Positions 49,201 through 60,700 of a stretch of 64,000 nt of DNA are shown here, piece by piece (the stretch's first letter is position 1; each line of letters starts with the position of its first letter). The notes under the pieces are model-generated. The model worked only from the letters and a program-made list of their open reading frames with translations, ran no database searches and was not told where the DNA came from. Location of the stretch: NCBI RefSeq assembly GCF_029962835.1, contig NC_080588.1:14154001-14218000 (forward strand), written 5' to 3'. Made by a program: the position numbers and the translations under genes. Source of the stretch: Magnolia sinica. Lineage: Eukaryota; Streptophyta; Magnoliopsida; Magnoliales; Magnoliaceae.

Positions 49201-52200
49201 GTCCATTTTCAGCCTATAATCTGACCTATTTCTCTTTCCAAATCTATCAACTTTTAATCCGATACCCGACACCCAAAACATGTCAAGCAACTGGTCCCTT
49301 AACCTCAGCCCATGTTCTAAAACTTGAACAGCCACCCTAAAACCAATGTCTAAAGTCTAAACTAGCCTAACCATCCCAGATTGTTCCAAAATCCATCCAC
49401 GGTCAGCCAATCCAGAAACTGTTCCATAAAATTTCCGCTTTCAGTCTTAATACCCAGCCCTCACATGTTCATAGACTGTCACCAGACAGTCCCTTCAACT
49501 TGTCCTTAAAATACCTGCAACCAACACCATCCAGGCAATAATCTGTTCCTTAGCAGTCTATTCCTTTATTTTCAAGATGTCTACAGGAAGTGGTCATTCG
49601 TACACTCCTTACAGCACTTCCCATCTGTACTCTTGGCCTTTTTTACAATGGTCCTCTTATCTCCCTACGCTTATCATGTCAGTCCCTATCCATCTGCCTA
49701 TGATTAGTATGACAGGTCCTAATCATATTCCACTCCATACTATGACAGTCCAACCAATACATCGACAATGTTTTATTTATCAATATCACAAATGCATCAC
49801 AACCTTGGGATGCAGAAACATCAGGAAATATCATATGTATCACACTATGAGGGAAACATTGGAGACATTAAAAGCCTGTTTGATATGGTGGAATTACCAG
49901 TAAACAAGGGTAAATTTGTACTTATCACTAATTTACCTGTATGTCAGACACCACCAGTTGCAACCGGAATTCAAACAGGCTGTTTGATATGCATTTCTTC
50001 CATCACTGTATTCGTTCATTAACCATTTATTTTTAGGTCACAACGGAAGCATATGAAATGTTTCATCAAGAAAATATTTAGGCCTATGGTTCACATGTGG
50101 TGTGGCCCTGAGGTGAACAGTACGGATCAGTAAATCAAGGTTCCAATAGAGTAAAATAAGGACAAAAGGACAGTATATGTATCCTCTGACTGAGGATCAT
50201 TTATTTCCCCAAGCTGCCATTGAAATTACATAGCCGTTTCAAACGCCTGTTATAAGCAATCACTGTGAGTTCACCATCATTTACGGGGAAATCCACCAGA
50301 TCAAACAGGCCCTATGATGTTGGCCGATATATCCCATGATATATATTGTATCTCACCTATGCGATACAAAACGCACATGTAGTACCAATATATCCCACAT
50401 GTTCGATCCGGTGAGCATTTTCAATTTCTGATTCTTTTTTCTTTTTTTTTTTTTTGTCGAAATTATTTTAAATCAGGGTCAATTGGTTATAAATCCATTG
50501 GTTCTTCATGCTTTGCATGAAAAATTATGGAGTTAGATCTTTGATTTCAATATTGGTTCTTCATGTTCTCCATCTTATTTTTTTTTCAAAATTTTCCTTC
50601 AACCAGCTATCAATTGAGACTAATTTCAAAGTATTTAGGAGTATATGATGAAAGGATCATCACATACACTCTAATTTTGAAATCTGAGTGTAGGTGGCCC
50701 AATTTGGGGAAAATTGGGTAAATTTCGAAATTTTCCCAGTTTCTCCCAAATTGCTTGCAACGTTGCACTCCAAACATGAAATCAAGCATGTACGAGGGCT
50801 AATCTACTGATTTGTTTAAGTCCTAGTCAATTTTCGGAAAATAAAATTCATTTTTTAATTAAAATATTTATTTTTTTCAAGATTTCCCTTTAATCAGCTG
50901 TCATTAAGACTAATTTCGAAGTATTTAGGAGCGTTTGATGAAATGATCATCACATACACTCTAAATGTTATGCATTCAATTTGAATATAGCTGCATTAGT
51001 TCAGCCAAACAGTGCGTAGCTTAGGACCTTATATAAAGGAAACCTATTATGTGCACTTCTTTTTTGAGATGTTATGATTTAAAAGTGTATATTAAGGTCT
51101 TTTTTAACAATCTCTGAAGTTTCATTGAAAAATTCAAAAATTTTCCTAATGTTTCCCTGTGTTTCCCAAAAAGTGCGATATATTACCCAATACAAATGAT
51201 ATATCCAGTGCAATAACTGATACACATTTGTATCCCAAGGATGCAATACGTAACACAATACCAATATTTCAAACACTAGTCATAAGTGATGCAATTATAT
51301 CCAAATAATTAATAATTTTAACAACACAAATATGTAACAGACTCCCCATTAAATATTTACTTTATGGTAATTGCTAACAACTTGTTTAGTTTTTTATTCA
51401 AAAAATATTTTTATTTAATAAATGTGTTGGTAATAAACTATTTAAAAAAAATAAATAAAAACGCCAAGTGGTAGTTTGGATATAGGAATAATTTTGGAAT
51501 TGGTTAGAAAAAAAACAAGAACAGAAAATAATAGTCTTGTTCTGAAACAGCAGATGGATAAAACACCGAGAAGAACGAAAAGGTGATGAAAAACTTGATT
51601 GTTAGATTGGAAAATTTTGGTAAGGACTGTGTTCAAGCTTGACATAAATCTGTTTAGTTTTTTTTTTTTTTTTGGAGAGAGAGAGAGAACTGAAATTTTA
51701 TTAAGAAACCCGCCAAAAGGACAAAAAAAGAAGACAACTCAACACATAGGCTAAAACAAAAAAGAGAGATCAACAGTCTTATTTGCTTGAACGTAAGGGG
51801 CCCATTCCGAAACAGCGCATTTCACTGAATAATTGACCCTATCAACTGAAGATTTCTTGTTCTGGAAACATAGAATGTTGTGGTCCTTCCAAATGAACCG
51901 GAATATTCCCATTATGACAAGCCACCAAACTGCTTTCCAAGACTTGCCCGCAACTGCCCCATGCAAAGCCCACAGAAGATGAATCTGTTAATAGTGTATG
52001 AACGAAATAAGAACGGACGGATCCTTGCCAGATGGATGATACAGCAAAGATCTTGGCTCGTGGAGGCAAAAGAAGCAATAATGCATGCCAATTTGGAGCT
52101 TGATCAACAATCGAGCCAACTTGGAGCTTTATGACAACCAAGCCAATCTGACGAGTAGCATTGCATCGTCAACTACCACTGAGGAAGAAGGCGTAACATA

Positions 52201-54997
52201 AGGGCGAATCTGGACAGAGGGAGATGTCTCTTCAAGCCTGAGGGAAATAAAAAAATGCATCCAGGCGATCTAATCATCTGATCGATGTGTAGAACAGTTC
52301 CCATTGACAGTTAATCAAGTGATCAAGCACATTTACAGCTTCACAATGCATGTCAGACCCACATCAGACTCTTCCTAGGGCCATATTGAAGATCAGGCCC
52401 ATCCAATGTTCCATATAGAAGGTCTGGATGACATCAACCATCCAAATTGGATATCAGGCCCATCCAACCATCCATATTGAATGTCTAAACCACATCAATG
52501 GTCCAATTGGCCCAATTGAAGATATATGATCAAGATAGTCCTGAAGAAAGATGGGGACCAAACCTATGGCTGGATTGGATTGTGTGAACTAAAATCCAAT
52601 CGGATGGCTTCGATTATCAACCAATTAGACTGCCTCCCCAGGTAGTCCAACCGTATAGCTCCCCTAGGATTTATATCCAAGATGGAGCATTATTTTGGCT
52701 ATTTTTGTGCAAGCCTCCAATAAAGGCGTTAGGCTTGGGCAATGGGAGAATTTTTATGACTCTTTTGGATAGGGCATTTGAACTCTTTTGTGTTCAGTCG
52801 CTTAATCTGTTACTTCTTTCATTACAAGCTTTTATGGGTTAGGTTGAGATAAATTAGCAAAGAAAGATGAGGCAACAAGAACCAAGCCTTAGCATTTTGT
52901 TGTAATCAAATATTTGCATGCAATGTATTTATATACATAGCCATCTATCTAAATCAAAATATTTTCCTTTCTTTTTTATGTGAAAAGCCATGACAAGATG
53001 ATATGAATAAGATCATTTTCTAGAGAGTACAGGGCCTGGTTTCATCATCTAATGAGCTGGGCACAATGCTGACAATATGTGGAGCAGCAGTATCATGGCC
53101 GCCCCAGTGGGGATAGGGATGACACTTTGAGCTGCCTTATAATTTCTTGTGAATTGTGAGTTTGTCGCCAACGTATATTTTTGGTTCTCTTTAGTATGTG
53201 GTTGTATTGTTTGTGTTTTATTACTTGTATTGCATGATATTTTAATGATATGAACCCATTTTGTATATATTGTATAACTGATGGCCAACAGTGCATGGTT
53301 TAATCCCTGAACAATGGAAAACTACCATGCATAGGAGTTTTTATTTGTAGCCTTTTGAGTCCTAAGCGAGTAATCATGTGTCTTTCAACATCTCCTGAAG
53401 TTTAACTAAAAAATTCAACCATTTTCCTAATGTTCTACAATGTTTCACTCAGATAATGATACATTTTCCGATATGTGTGATATTATCAACAATATTGATA
53501 GATGATTTTGTATCCCAATGGCGCGATGCATATAATGGTTATGATACATAAAACAATACGTGCAACAATGGGATGAATGACTCTAGGCTATGACATCCAT
53601 ACCCAGTCATCCGACTTTGGCTATGTCATGAGTATGCCTACAATTACAGACGGGTATGGCCATGGACAGATGCATTCTGGATATGAATTTAGGTATGGAG
53701 GTATCCAACCACAGCCAATGCAACTGCGAGCAATGCTGACAATTACGGCGACTGCTCAGTATCTACCAATGAACATACTGATGCAAATAGTGGAGGATGA
53801 GTACTATGCATAGAGAGTACATGGCCTAGTATCATAATCTTAGTTGCCTATCCTTTTAACTAGGCGCCGCTCCCGCTTCAAATCGTGCTTTGGGTTAATG
53901 TTCCCACTCCTACTTCCAACCTATATATACTTGAAAACATATTGAAACAGACACTTCCCCACTGAACAATCGAATTTGTTGTGCTTCATGTTTTGTCAAC
54001 TATAATCATAACTTCATGAGCTACGCACAATACTTTAATTATGTGGAGCATCAGTATTATAATCGCTCAAGGTATAAATTTTTGTTCTTTTTTATTATTT
54101 GGTTGTATTGTTTGTGAGTCGTGGCTTGAATTGTTTGATATTTGAATGATATGAACTCATTCATGGCTGACAGCACATTGTTTGTCCCCTAAATAATGGA
54201 AAACTACTATATATATATATTTATGGTTGAGTTTTAAGTGTGTAATCATGTATCTTTCAACATCTCCTGAAGTTTCACTAAAAAATTCCATCGTTTCCCT
54301 ATAGTGTCCCCGATGTCTCCCTCATACGATGATATATTAGGCCACGCATGCAATATTTGCCAGTTTCCCATGATATTTACATATCCCAAGGGTGTACATG
54401 GTGGCATATCGATACTTCAGACATTCCCACAACTAAGGTCTTGACAATGAAGGATATTTATATCTAACAGTACAATGATGTCAAGATTTCATACGTCAGG
54501 CTAATAATGGCTTAAATAAAGGCACAAAGGTGATGCTGCACAAAGCACTGATGTTTAAAACTTTACCTTAAATATGAAAGATGAGGTAGATACAGTGATG
54601 GGTTTCTTTGCCATACCACCATAAGTTACCATAGTCCCTCCTTGCCTGCAATGGACAGATTTGTCACCTCAAAGAGACAACTTAGTTTATGAACAAATAA
54701 CAAAGTTCCCTTAAAACTTCCAGCTAGTATTTTTCACCTTAAAAATTTCAGGACTAAGGAAGCAGGATTTCCCCCTACGCAGTTGAATCCCAGTGCAGGT
54801 TCAGGTAGAACACCCTATGCATGTCAGTGAATTAAAAAAGCAGCAGAAAGAAACTTCAAAAGATGGAACTATTTGAATTGTTATCTGACAATTTTACCAG
54901 AAGATCCTTGACATTCTTCACTTCTAACTGGCTTTCCGTAAATACCTCATCTGCACCAAGTCCCTTGAGTTTTTCTTTAGCTTCTTCTGACCCAACC
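46192..54997 (-). CDS. MECR: Mitochondrial trans-2-enoyl-CoA/ACP reductase, 3' part of gene (5 exons)
   Basis: The encoded enzyme reduces the trans-2 double bond of enoyl thioesters with NADPH, the last step of each mitochondrial type II fatty acid synthesis cycle (feeding lipoic acid). Five exons join in correct phase: 54,997-54,898, 54,814-54,738, 54,645-54,567, 46,969-46,851, 46,285-46,192 (stop TAA at 46,194-46,192), giving the last ~155 residues of an enzyme of about 375. Motifs: 'GADEVFTES', 'GFNCVGGN', '[12 protein letters not shown]', 'LRGFWLQ', 'MIDYLL', '[15 protein letters not shown]'. This matches the C-terminal half of the medium-chain reductase fold as in Arabidopsis At3g45770. 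All introns seen have GT-AG ends. The targeting peptide and N-terminal exons are not found up to 64,000 and probably lie beyond it. It looks intact where visible. Confidence 0.9.
46851..46969 (-). CDS. MECR: MECR penultimate exon
   Basis: 119 bp, starts '[13 protein letters not shown]', contains '[12 protein letters not shown]', donor GTATG. LRGFWL is the family's conserved motif after the cofactor domain. Confidence 0.92.
47100..48370 (-). other. LTR-like noncoding segment in MECR large intron
   Basis: On the minus strand a possible LTR start TGATGGGTGCATCATGTGC lies near 48,329. Next come a stretch with 'GAATAAAAATTATGCG' and a CTTCTT-rich leader, and much farther on 'ACTGGTATAATCTC' near 47,190, vaguely like a copia primer site. 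No duplication of target or second LTR was found. Confidence 0.3.
48560..49560. repeat. C-rich, G-poor degenerate tract
   Basis: On the plus strand G is scarce, with recurrent 'ACTGTCCCCA', 'CAGTCC' and 'AAACACTTCCC' words. No gene; ORFs there are compositional. Confidence 0.5.
49872..50312. mobile_element. Tourist-like (Harbinger-type) MITE
   Basis: Left end AAGCCTGTTTGATATGGTGG and right end complementary to GGGCCTGTTTGATCTGGTGG, with flanking TAA (49,869-49,871) and TAT (50,313-50,315). A third internal copy of the terminus (ATTCAAACAGGCTG followed by TTTGATATG, about 49,970-49,991) suggests a nested or composite MITE. The tip GGGCCTGTTTG is shared with the large Harbinger at 15,412. Confidence 0.65.
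50320..50420. repeat. Dispersed 'CGATATATCCC' repeat
   Basis: Shares words (GATATATCCCATG, CGATACAAAACGCAC) with segments at 51,100-51,280, 53,380-53,570, 54,240-54,420 and 63,860-64,000, where 'CATCTCCTGAAGTTTCACTAAAAAATTC' and 'TTTCCCTATAGTGTCCC' recur. Confidence 0.55.
51100..51280 (-). repeat. Dispersed repeat copy in MECR intron
   Basis: 'ATCTCTGAAGTTTCATTGAAAAATTC...CCTAATGTTTCCC' followed by 'ATACCAATATTTCAAACACT'. Same family as 53,380-53,570 and 54,240-54,420. Confidence 0.6.
51659..52150 (-). mobile_element. LINE (L1-type) 3'-terminal fragment
   Basis: On the minus strand an ORF (51,966-51,751) reads '[20 protein letters not shown]' and '[16 protein letters not shown]', the C-terminal W..W.IWK..N signature after the reverse transcriptase in plant L1 elements. 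It is followed by noncoding DNA and a terminal poly-A (poly-T at 51,659-51,675). Upstream homology (to about 52,150) is in shifted frames. 5'-truncated and dead; no target duplication was established. Confidence 0.72.
52160..53040. other. Unassigned intron DNA
   Basis: Contains three diverged 'CCATCCAACCATCCATATTGAA...GGCCCA' phrases near 52,390-52,520. No gene seen. Confidence 0.4.
53380..53570. repeat. Dispersed repeat copy in MECR intron
   Basis: 'CATCTCCTGAAGTTTAACTAAAAAATTC' then 'CGATATGTGTGATATTATC'. Adjacent phrase 'GTTGTATTGTTTGTG' with 'TTGATATTTGAATGATATGAAC'-type words recurs at about 54,100-54,160, so the copies at 53,200 and 54,100 are a larger duplicated pair. Confidence 0.6.
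54240..54420. repeat. Dispersed repeat copy in MECR intron
   Basis: Second member of the pair described at 53,380. Confidence 0.6.
54567..54645 (-). CDS. MECR: MECR exon
   Basis: 79 bp, '[20 protein letters not shown]', donor GTAAAG, acceptor GCAG. The intron to the next exon downstream is about 7.6 kb. Confidence 0.92.
54738..54814 (-). CDS. MECR: MECR exon
   Basis: 77 bp, '[16 protein letters not shown]', ending in a split Arg codon. The intron to the following exon is 92 bp. Confidence 0.92.
54898..54997 (-). CDS. MECR: MECR most upstream exon in window
   Basis: 100 bp, starts within a split codon, then '[20 protein letters not shown]', ending 'VKDLL' before GTAAAA. The preceding exon was not found. 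Confidence 0.88.
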
Positions 54998-55459
54998 CTT
55001 GGCAATCAGGAAATGGATTTTGAACAGTATAAGTCCTTACATAAATACGAGCTATTTCTTTTGCTGAAGCACACTGTAAATAGCTTAGCCAAGACACTAC
55101 CAACACTAGATGTTTGTTTCCATAGAGAAATTAAAGAGAAGCAAATTAACTTTTCGTGCTTCAATACTTCTTCGTATAACTATGCGTTCTGTCATTCTTG
55201 CGTGGCTGCATCATTTAACAAATCTTTAACACATGTTAGTGCACTGATTTGTGCACCTTCTTTGTCAATGTGCAGTGATTTATGCACCTTCTTTGTCAAT
55301 CATATGAGTCCATGTGTCATGTAGTCGGTTGAGCCCTTGGACGCTAAACACCAAAGACACAAAAGGATGTGGAGCATCAAGGAGTAAAGAACAGATAAAT
55401 GAGGTACCTTGGTGACCCTGACCTTGACCTAAAACAATCCTAAACCTCTAGATAATTAT

Positions 55460-56988
55460 GGCCTAATACGTAAACCTTTGATTGATCATCCATTAGCCTT
55501 AGGAGCCCCTATTGAACATTGTTATATAAGCTTTAGAAGTCCCCAAGCCACTGTTAAACCAAACTTCCCAAAAAACAATAGACTCATTGGTTCCATCGAT
55601 CAATTGGTCGATCGATCCATGTTCAATCGCTCATCGATCTTGAGCGATCGAACATGGCCCAAATTGTCTATCAACAAATTCTCTAAATGCTGGATTTATG
55701 GTGATCACCCGATCAATCGAAGGCTCGGTTCGATCGATTGACCAGCCATTTTCTGCCCCTTTTTTTTTCCATTGAAACTTGGTTTCTTTATATAGGGCAT
55801 ACAAACCTTGGGCATTTTTATGGGTTTTTTGTGCAATAGAAGTTTAGGATATTCCTCACTCATATCCCATATTCCAAGCCTCTACAACCACCAGATCTAA
55901 GTTATCTTCTTTGTGATTCATCACTTAACAGATGATTCCAAACTCAATGAAAAAGATGAACTTAGTCTCCACCTTGTTCTAGATATTAGACTTGAACCAA
56001 GGGTTAAATCCTTTTCTAAACCCTCTAAAACACCCGCCTAGGTGTATCCCCTAGGCATTACAACTTTTCATTAGTTGTAGGAGATTCTACCCAACCTCCC
56101 ATCACCTTGGTCACCTCAAAGGAGCATCGCATGCAAGGTCTTTGATCTTGGAGATGAGGCATTGGCAACGCATCGGCATTAATGATCGGGGGAGCAAAAA
56201 GGGAGTTGATTGAAGCACAGGAGAGCATCGATCAAGCAACCCAAGATGACGCATCAAAGGGGCTCAATTCGACAAGTGTCATTTAGTTAGTCCATACTCT
56301 CTTTCCTTGTATAGGATTTGAGGGTAAGAGTTTATAACCCAAACTCAATAAGTTCTTGTGTAGGACCTAGGCTCTTGTGTAGGGCCGAATTCACTAGACA
56401 TGGGTATGTACGTGTTAGTCTCCATGGGAGCCTTCGGCGGGTGTAAACATAAGTCCTTCGACTAGGACCAAGGTTGTTAGTTAGCCGATTGAAAATCAAC
56501 TAAAGTCTCTTGCGGGAACCTTCGATGAGAGTGTACGCTAAGTCCTTATGTAGGGTTGTAAAGATTAGAGATGAACCTTATTTAAAACCTCCGATAGTGA
56601 AATCCGGTACACTCATGGATTGAGTGCGTCCGCTAGGAATGGAGCAGGGAAACTGAACCACTATATATGGTTGTATTTGGGATTATTATTTGAGCACTTA
56701 TTTAATTATGTTTGTGTGATTGATTGATAAATTATATGTATGCATGATTAGATGAATATTAGGATTTAATAGTTAGCACATTCCATACACACATGTACAT
56801 TATCATTTATAGACTGGTTGCTTAACATGTCGCATTTATAATAGTCTATGTGATTGGACCATCTATTGGCTTGGAAGCCTTAGAGTTACATTGCCTTATT
56901 TAGTTTAATTGGTGTATTAGTTTAAGTAGGCAATTAGATTTAATTAACAAAAATTTTATTTGGTCCTAATCACCCTTCCTGTAGGACA
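55460..56988 (+). other. Probable LTR segment with hairpins
   Basis: A TATA-like TTTATATAGG (55,787-55,796) follows a block rich in CGATCGATCG. The segment ends 'CCTAATCACCCTTCCTGTAGGACA' at about 56,988, close to the usual 3' end wording of some long copia LTRs (a 'CCTATTCACCCCCCTCTAG' type). No duplication of target or second LTR was found, so it may be a truncated or solo LTR, plus strand. Confidence 0.4.
55617..55657. other. Strong hairpin, 17-bp stem, 7-nt loop
   Basis: Arms CCATGTTCAATCGCTCA and TGAGCGATCGAACATGG pair with one mismatch around TCGATCT. It lies about 130 bp upstream of the TATA-like box at 55,787. Confidence 0.85.
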
Positions 56989-57177
56989 TAGCCTTCATTA
57001 TATAGCTCCGGCAAGCTTCCACTCATAGCTCGTGAACCACCATCACGTGCAATTTCAATATATATTATAAAGTATCACTATGTGATCATATTTAACACCT
57101 ACATTTAGAGACTACATGTGTACGTATATAAAATGATGGGGTTTGAATGCTCCTTATGCCTAAAATAGGGTGTATAT

Positions 57178-57417
57178 TGTCAATGGGATGTCAATCGGGA
57201 CAGCATATATTTAGCCATAATTAGGTCATCTAATTATGGCATGATTGTGTCAATCGGGACAACATATATTTAGCCATAATTAGATCATCTATTTATGGCA
57301 TGATTGTATATATCTTGTACAGTTATTGTTTCCTTGTTTGTTAGCCTAAATTGATGTTAATGGTTGCAATTCAGCCTTGTAATTAGCCTCGAGGACATTC
57401 AATCCAAGATATTTACA
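57178..57417 (+). repeat. Copia 5' LTR
   Basis: TGTCAATGGG...ATTTACA. It contains a perfect-length 59-bp internal tandem duplication (57,189-57,247 and 57,248-57,306), also present in the 3' LTR. Confidence 0.98.
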
Positions 57418-57429
57418 TGGTATTAAAGC
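57418..57429 (+). promoter_or_regulatory. Copia primer-binding site
   Basis: TGGTATTAAAGC directly after the LTR; two differences from the usual copia TGGTATCAGAGC, complementary to initiator tRNA-Met. Confidence 0.9.
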
Positions 57430-57755
57430 TTTCTATTACCTGTTCTGAGATTTCTGGGTTGGGTTGGGACTAATCTGTTGGTCTCCTTGGCTGTCGATAC
57501 CTTCAAAGGAAGGTGTAGACAATTCTGGTGGGTTATAAACTGTTGTTCGGCAGTTTCTGTTGAGGGTAGGAAGTTTCTTTCTTGCTAGAAACTCTCATTT
57601 TGTGGTGATTAGTGGCTGTCGGCGTGTCCAGTTCTTGCTGGAAACTCTCATTTTGGTCTCCTTTTGTTTTGGGCTTGCTGGTTGTAGGCTTGTTTTTGGA
57701 CTAGGGGTGAGGTGGATTTAGTATTATCTATCTTTATTACTGTGTTCGGGGCACC

Positions 57756-60700
57756 ATGTCTACTAGCAACTCGGATTCTTTTAGTGTGCGCTTCACAGGC
57801 AAGAATTATTCTGCCTGGGAATTTCAATTTCGCCTATTTGTCCTGGGGAAAGAGTTATTTGTCCTGGGGAAAGAGTTATGAGGTCACATAGATGGAAGTG
57901 ATCCAGCTCCTACTGAACTGTCTAAATTGGCTCAGTGGAAAGTGAAAGATGTTAGAGTCATGACATGGATTTTAGGATCTGTTGATCCTCTGATTGTCCT
58001 AAATCTGAGGCTGTACAAGACTGCAAGAGATATGTGGGAGTATTTAAAGAAGGTTTACAATCAGGACCACACAGCCAAACGCTTTCAGTTGGAATATGAG
58101 ATCGCCAATTACACTCAGGGCAATCTCTCCATACAAGATTATTTTTCTGGGTTTCATAATTTGAGGGGTGAATTTGCTGACATTATTTATGCTAAGATAC
58201 CAGCTGCATCACTCGCTGCTGTTCAGGAGGTACATGAATAGAGCAAGAGATATCAGTTTCTAATGAAGTTACGGCTGGAATTTGAGGCAACTCGCTCCAA
58301 TTTGATGAATCGTGATCCTCCTCCCTCTTTGGATGTGTGCTTTGGGGAATTACTTCGTGAAGAGCAGCGTCTTGCAACACAAGCTACTTTTTAGCAGAAC
58401 CGGATGACCTCTAATGACGTCGCTTATGCAGTTCATGGGAAAGGCAAGGGTAGGGATATGCGGAAGGTCCAATGCTTCAGCTGCAAGGAATATAGGCATA
58501 TTGTTGCTCACTGTGCCAAGAAATCTTGCAATTATTGCAAGAAGCCAGGACATATTATCAAAGACCATCCGACTCATCCCAGAATCGCCAAACTAATGCC
58601 TATCAAACTGCGGTGGGTACTTCTGCTTCCGCTAATTCCTCTACAACTGGTGATCCCTTTATTCTTACTCCTAAAACAGTTCAGTAGATGATTATTTCAG
58701 CCTTTTCAAGGTTAGGGCTTCAAGGTAACAGTACACTACCATCTTTATCTTGGCTTGTTAATTCTGCTGCGTCTAATCATATGACTAGTTCCTCCAACAC
58801 TCTTACCAATGTTCGGAATTACCATGGCTCATCATACATTCAGATTGCTGATGGTAGTCAGTTATCTAGTCATGTTGTTGGGGATATTAATTCATTAGTT
58901 AAAGAAGTTTTTGTATCTCCTAAGCTTTCTACCAGTCTCATTTCCGTCGGACAATTGGTTGTTAACAATTGTAATGTTGGGTTTTCTTGTGATGGTTGTA
59001 TCGTGCAGGATCGGGTGTCGAGGAAGATACTCGCGAAGGGGCCTAAAGTTGGACGATTGTTTCCTCTACATTTTTCCATTCCTTCTTGCATTTCTTTGGC
59101 TTGTACTACTGTAAACAATAAGGGTGAAGTATGGCACAAACGTTTGAGTCATCCTAACTCTATTGTTTTATCTCATTTGGTAAACTCTGGTTTGATGGAT
59201 AATAAAGATCAATTTTCCTCTCATCTCTCTTTTGATTGCTCGACATGTAAATTAGGTAAGAGTAAGTCTCTTTCCTTCCCTGCTCATAGTAGTCATGCTT
59301 AAAGCTGTTTTGATTTGATCCATAGTGATGTGTGGGGTATTACTTCTATTATATCTCATGCAAATTATAAATATTTTGTCACGTTCATTGATGATTATAG
59401 TAGGTATACCTAGATTTATTTCCTTCGTTCTAAATCTGAGGTATTTTCTGTGTTTCAACAATTTGTGGCTTATATTGCAACTCAATTCTCTTCAGGTATT
59501 AAAGTGTTAAGGTCTGATTCGGGTGGTGAATATATGTCTCACGAATTTCATGCCTTTCTCAAGTAGAAAGGAAATGTTTCTGAGCATTCTTGTCCTTATA
59601 TGCCTCAGTAGAATGGTGTTGTTGAACATAACAATCACCACCTGTTGGAGGTTGTTCGAACGTTATTGCTTGAATCTTCAGTTCCTTCTAAATTTTGGGT
59701 GGAAGCCTTATCCACGGCAGTTTATTTAATTAATAGATTGCCTTCAAGTGTCTTGCATTTTGAAACTCCCTATTATCGTCTTCATCATCAGCATCCCAAC
59801 TATCTTGATATGCGTACCTTTGGTTGTGTTTGTTTTGTTCATTTGCCATCACATGAATGACACAAACTTTCTACCCAATCTGTTAAATGCGCTTTTATGG
59901 GTTATAGTAATTCACACAAAGGTTATGTTTGCTATGATCCATGCTCTAACAGATTTCATATTTCTCGTCATGTTGTTTTCTTTGAAAATCAGTCTTTCTT
60001 TTCTACTCATGTTGCATCCTTGCCTGAGATCAATGTTCTTCCTCATTTTGATGACTTGACTCCTATTCTTGAGCGATTCAAACCTCCATTTGTGTATGAA
60101 CGCCGACAACCAACTTTGCCCCTTCCTGAGCCTAACCCGACATCTGAGCCTGTTCAGACTGTTCCTTCTGTGGCTGATCCGGGTTCTGACATTGTTCCTG
60201 GCCGGTCTACTAGAGTCTCTCGTCCTCCTGATCGGTATGGCTTTTCTCATACATCTCTTCATGCTACTTTATCCTCTATTTCAATTCCATCATGTTATCC
60301 CGAGGCTGTTAAGCATGAATGTTGGCGTGAGGCGATGACCGAAGAACTTCGAGCTCTTCAGGACAATCACACATGGGATGTTGTTCCTTGTCCGGCGAAT
60401 GTTAAAGCCATTGATTGTAAATGGGTTTACTCGATTAAGCTACGTTCTGATGGTACTCTGGATCGCTATAAGGCCCGGTTGGTTGCACTTGGTAACAGAT
60501 AGTAATATGAGGTGGACTATGAGGAGACCTTTGCTCCAGTCGCCAAGATGACTACAGTGTGGATGGTTATTTCTATTGCAGCGTCCCAAGGCTGGCCACT
60601 TCATCAAATGGACGTTAAAAACGCATTTTTTCATGGTGATCTCAAAGAGAAAATTTACATGGCCCTACCGCCTGGCTTGACCTCCTCCTCTTCTTCTGAT

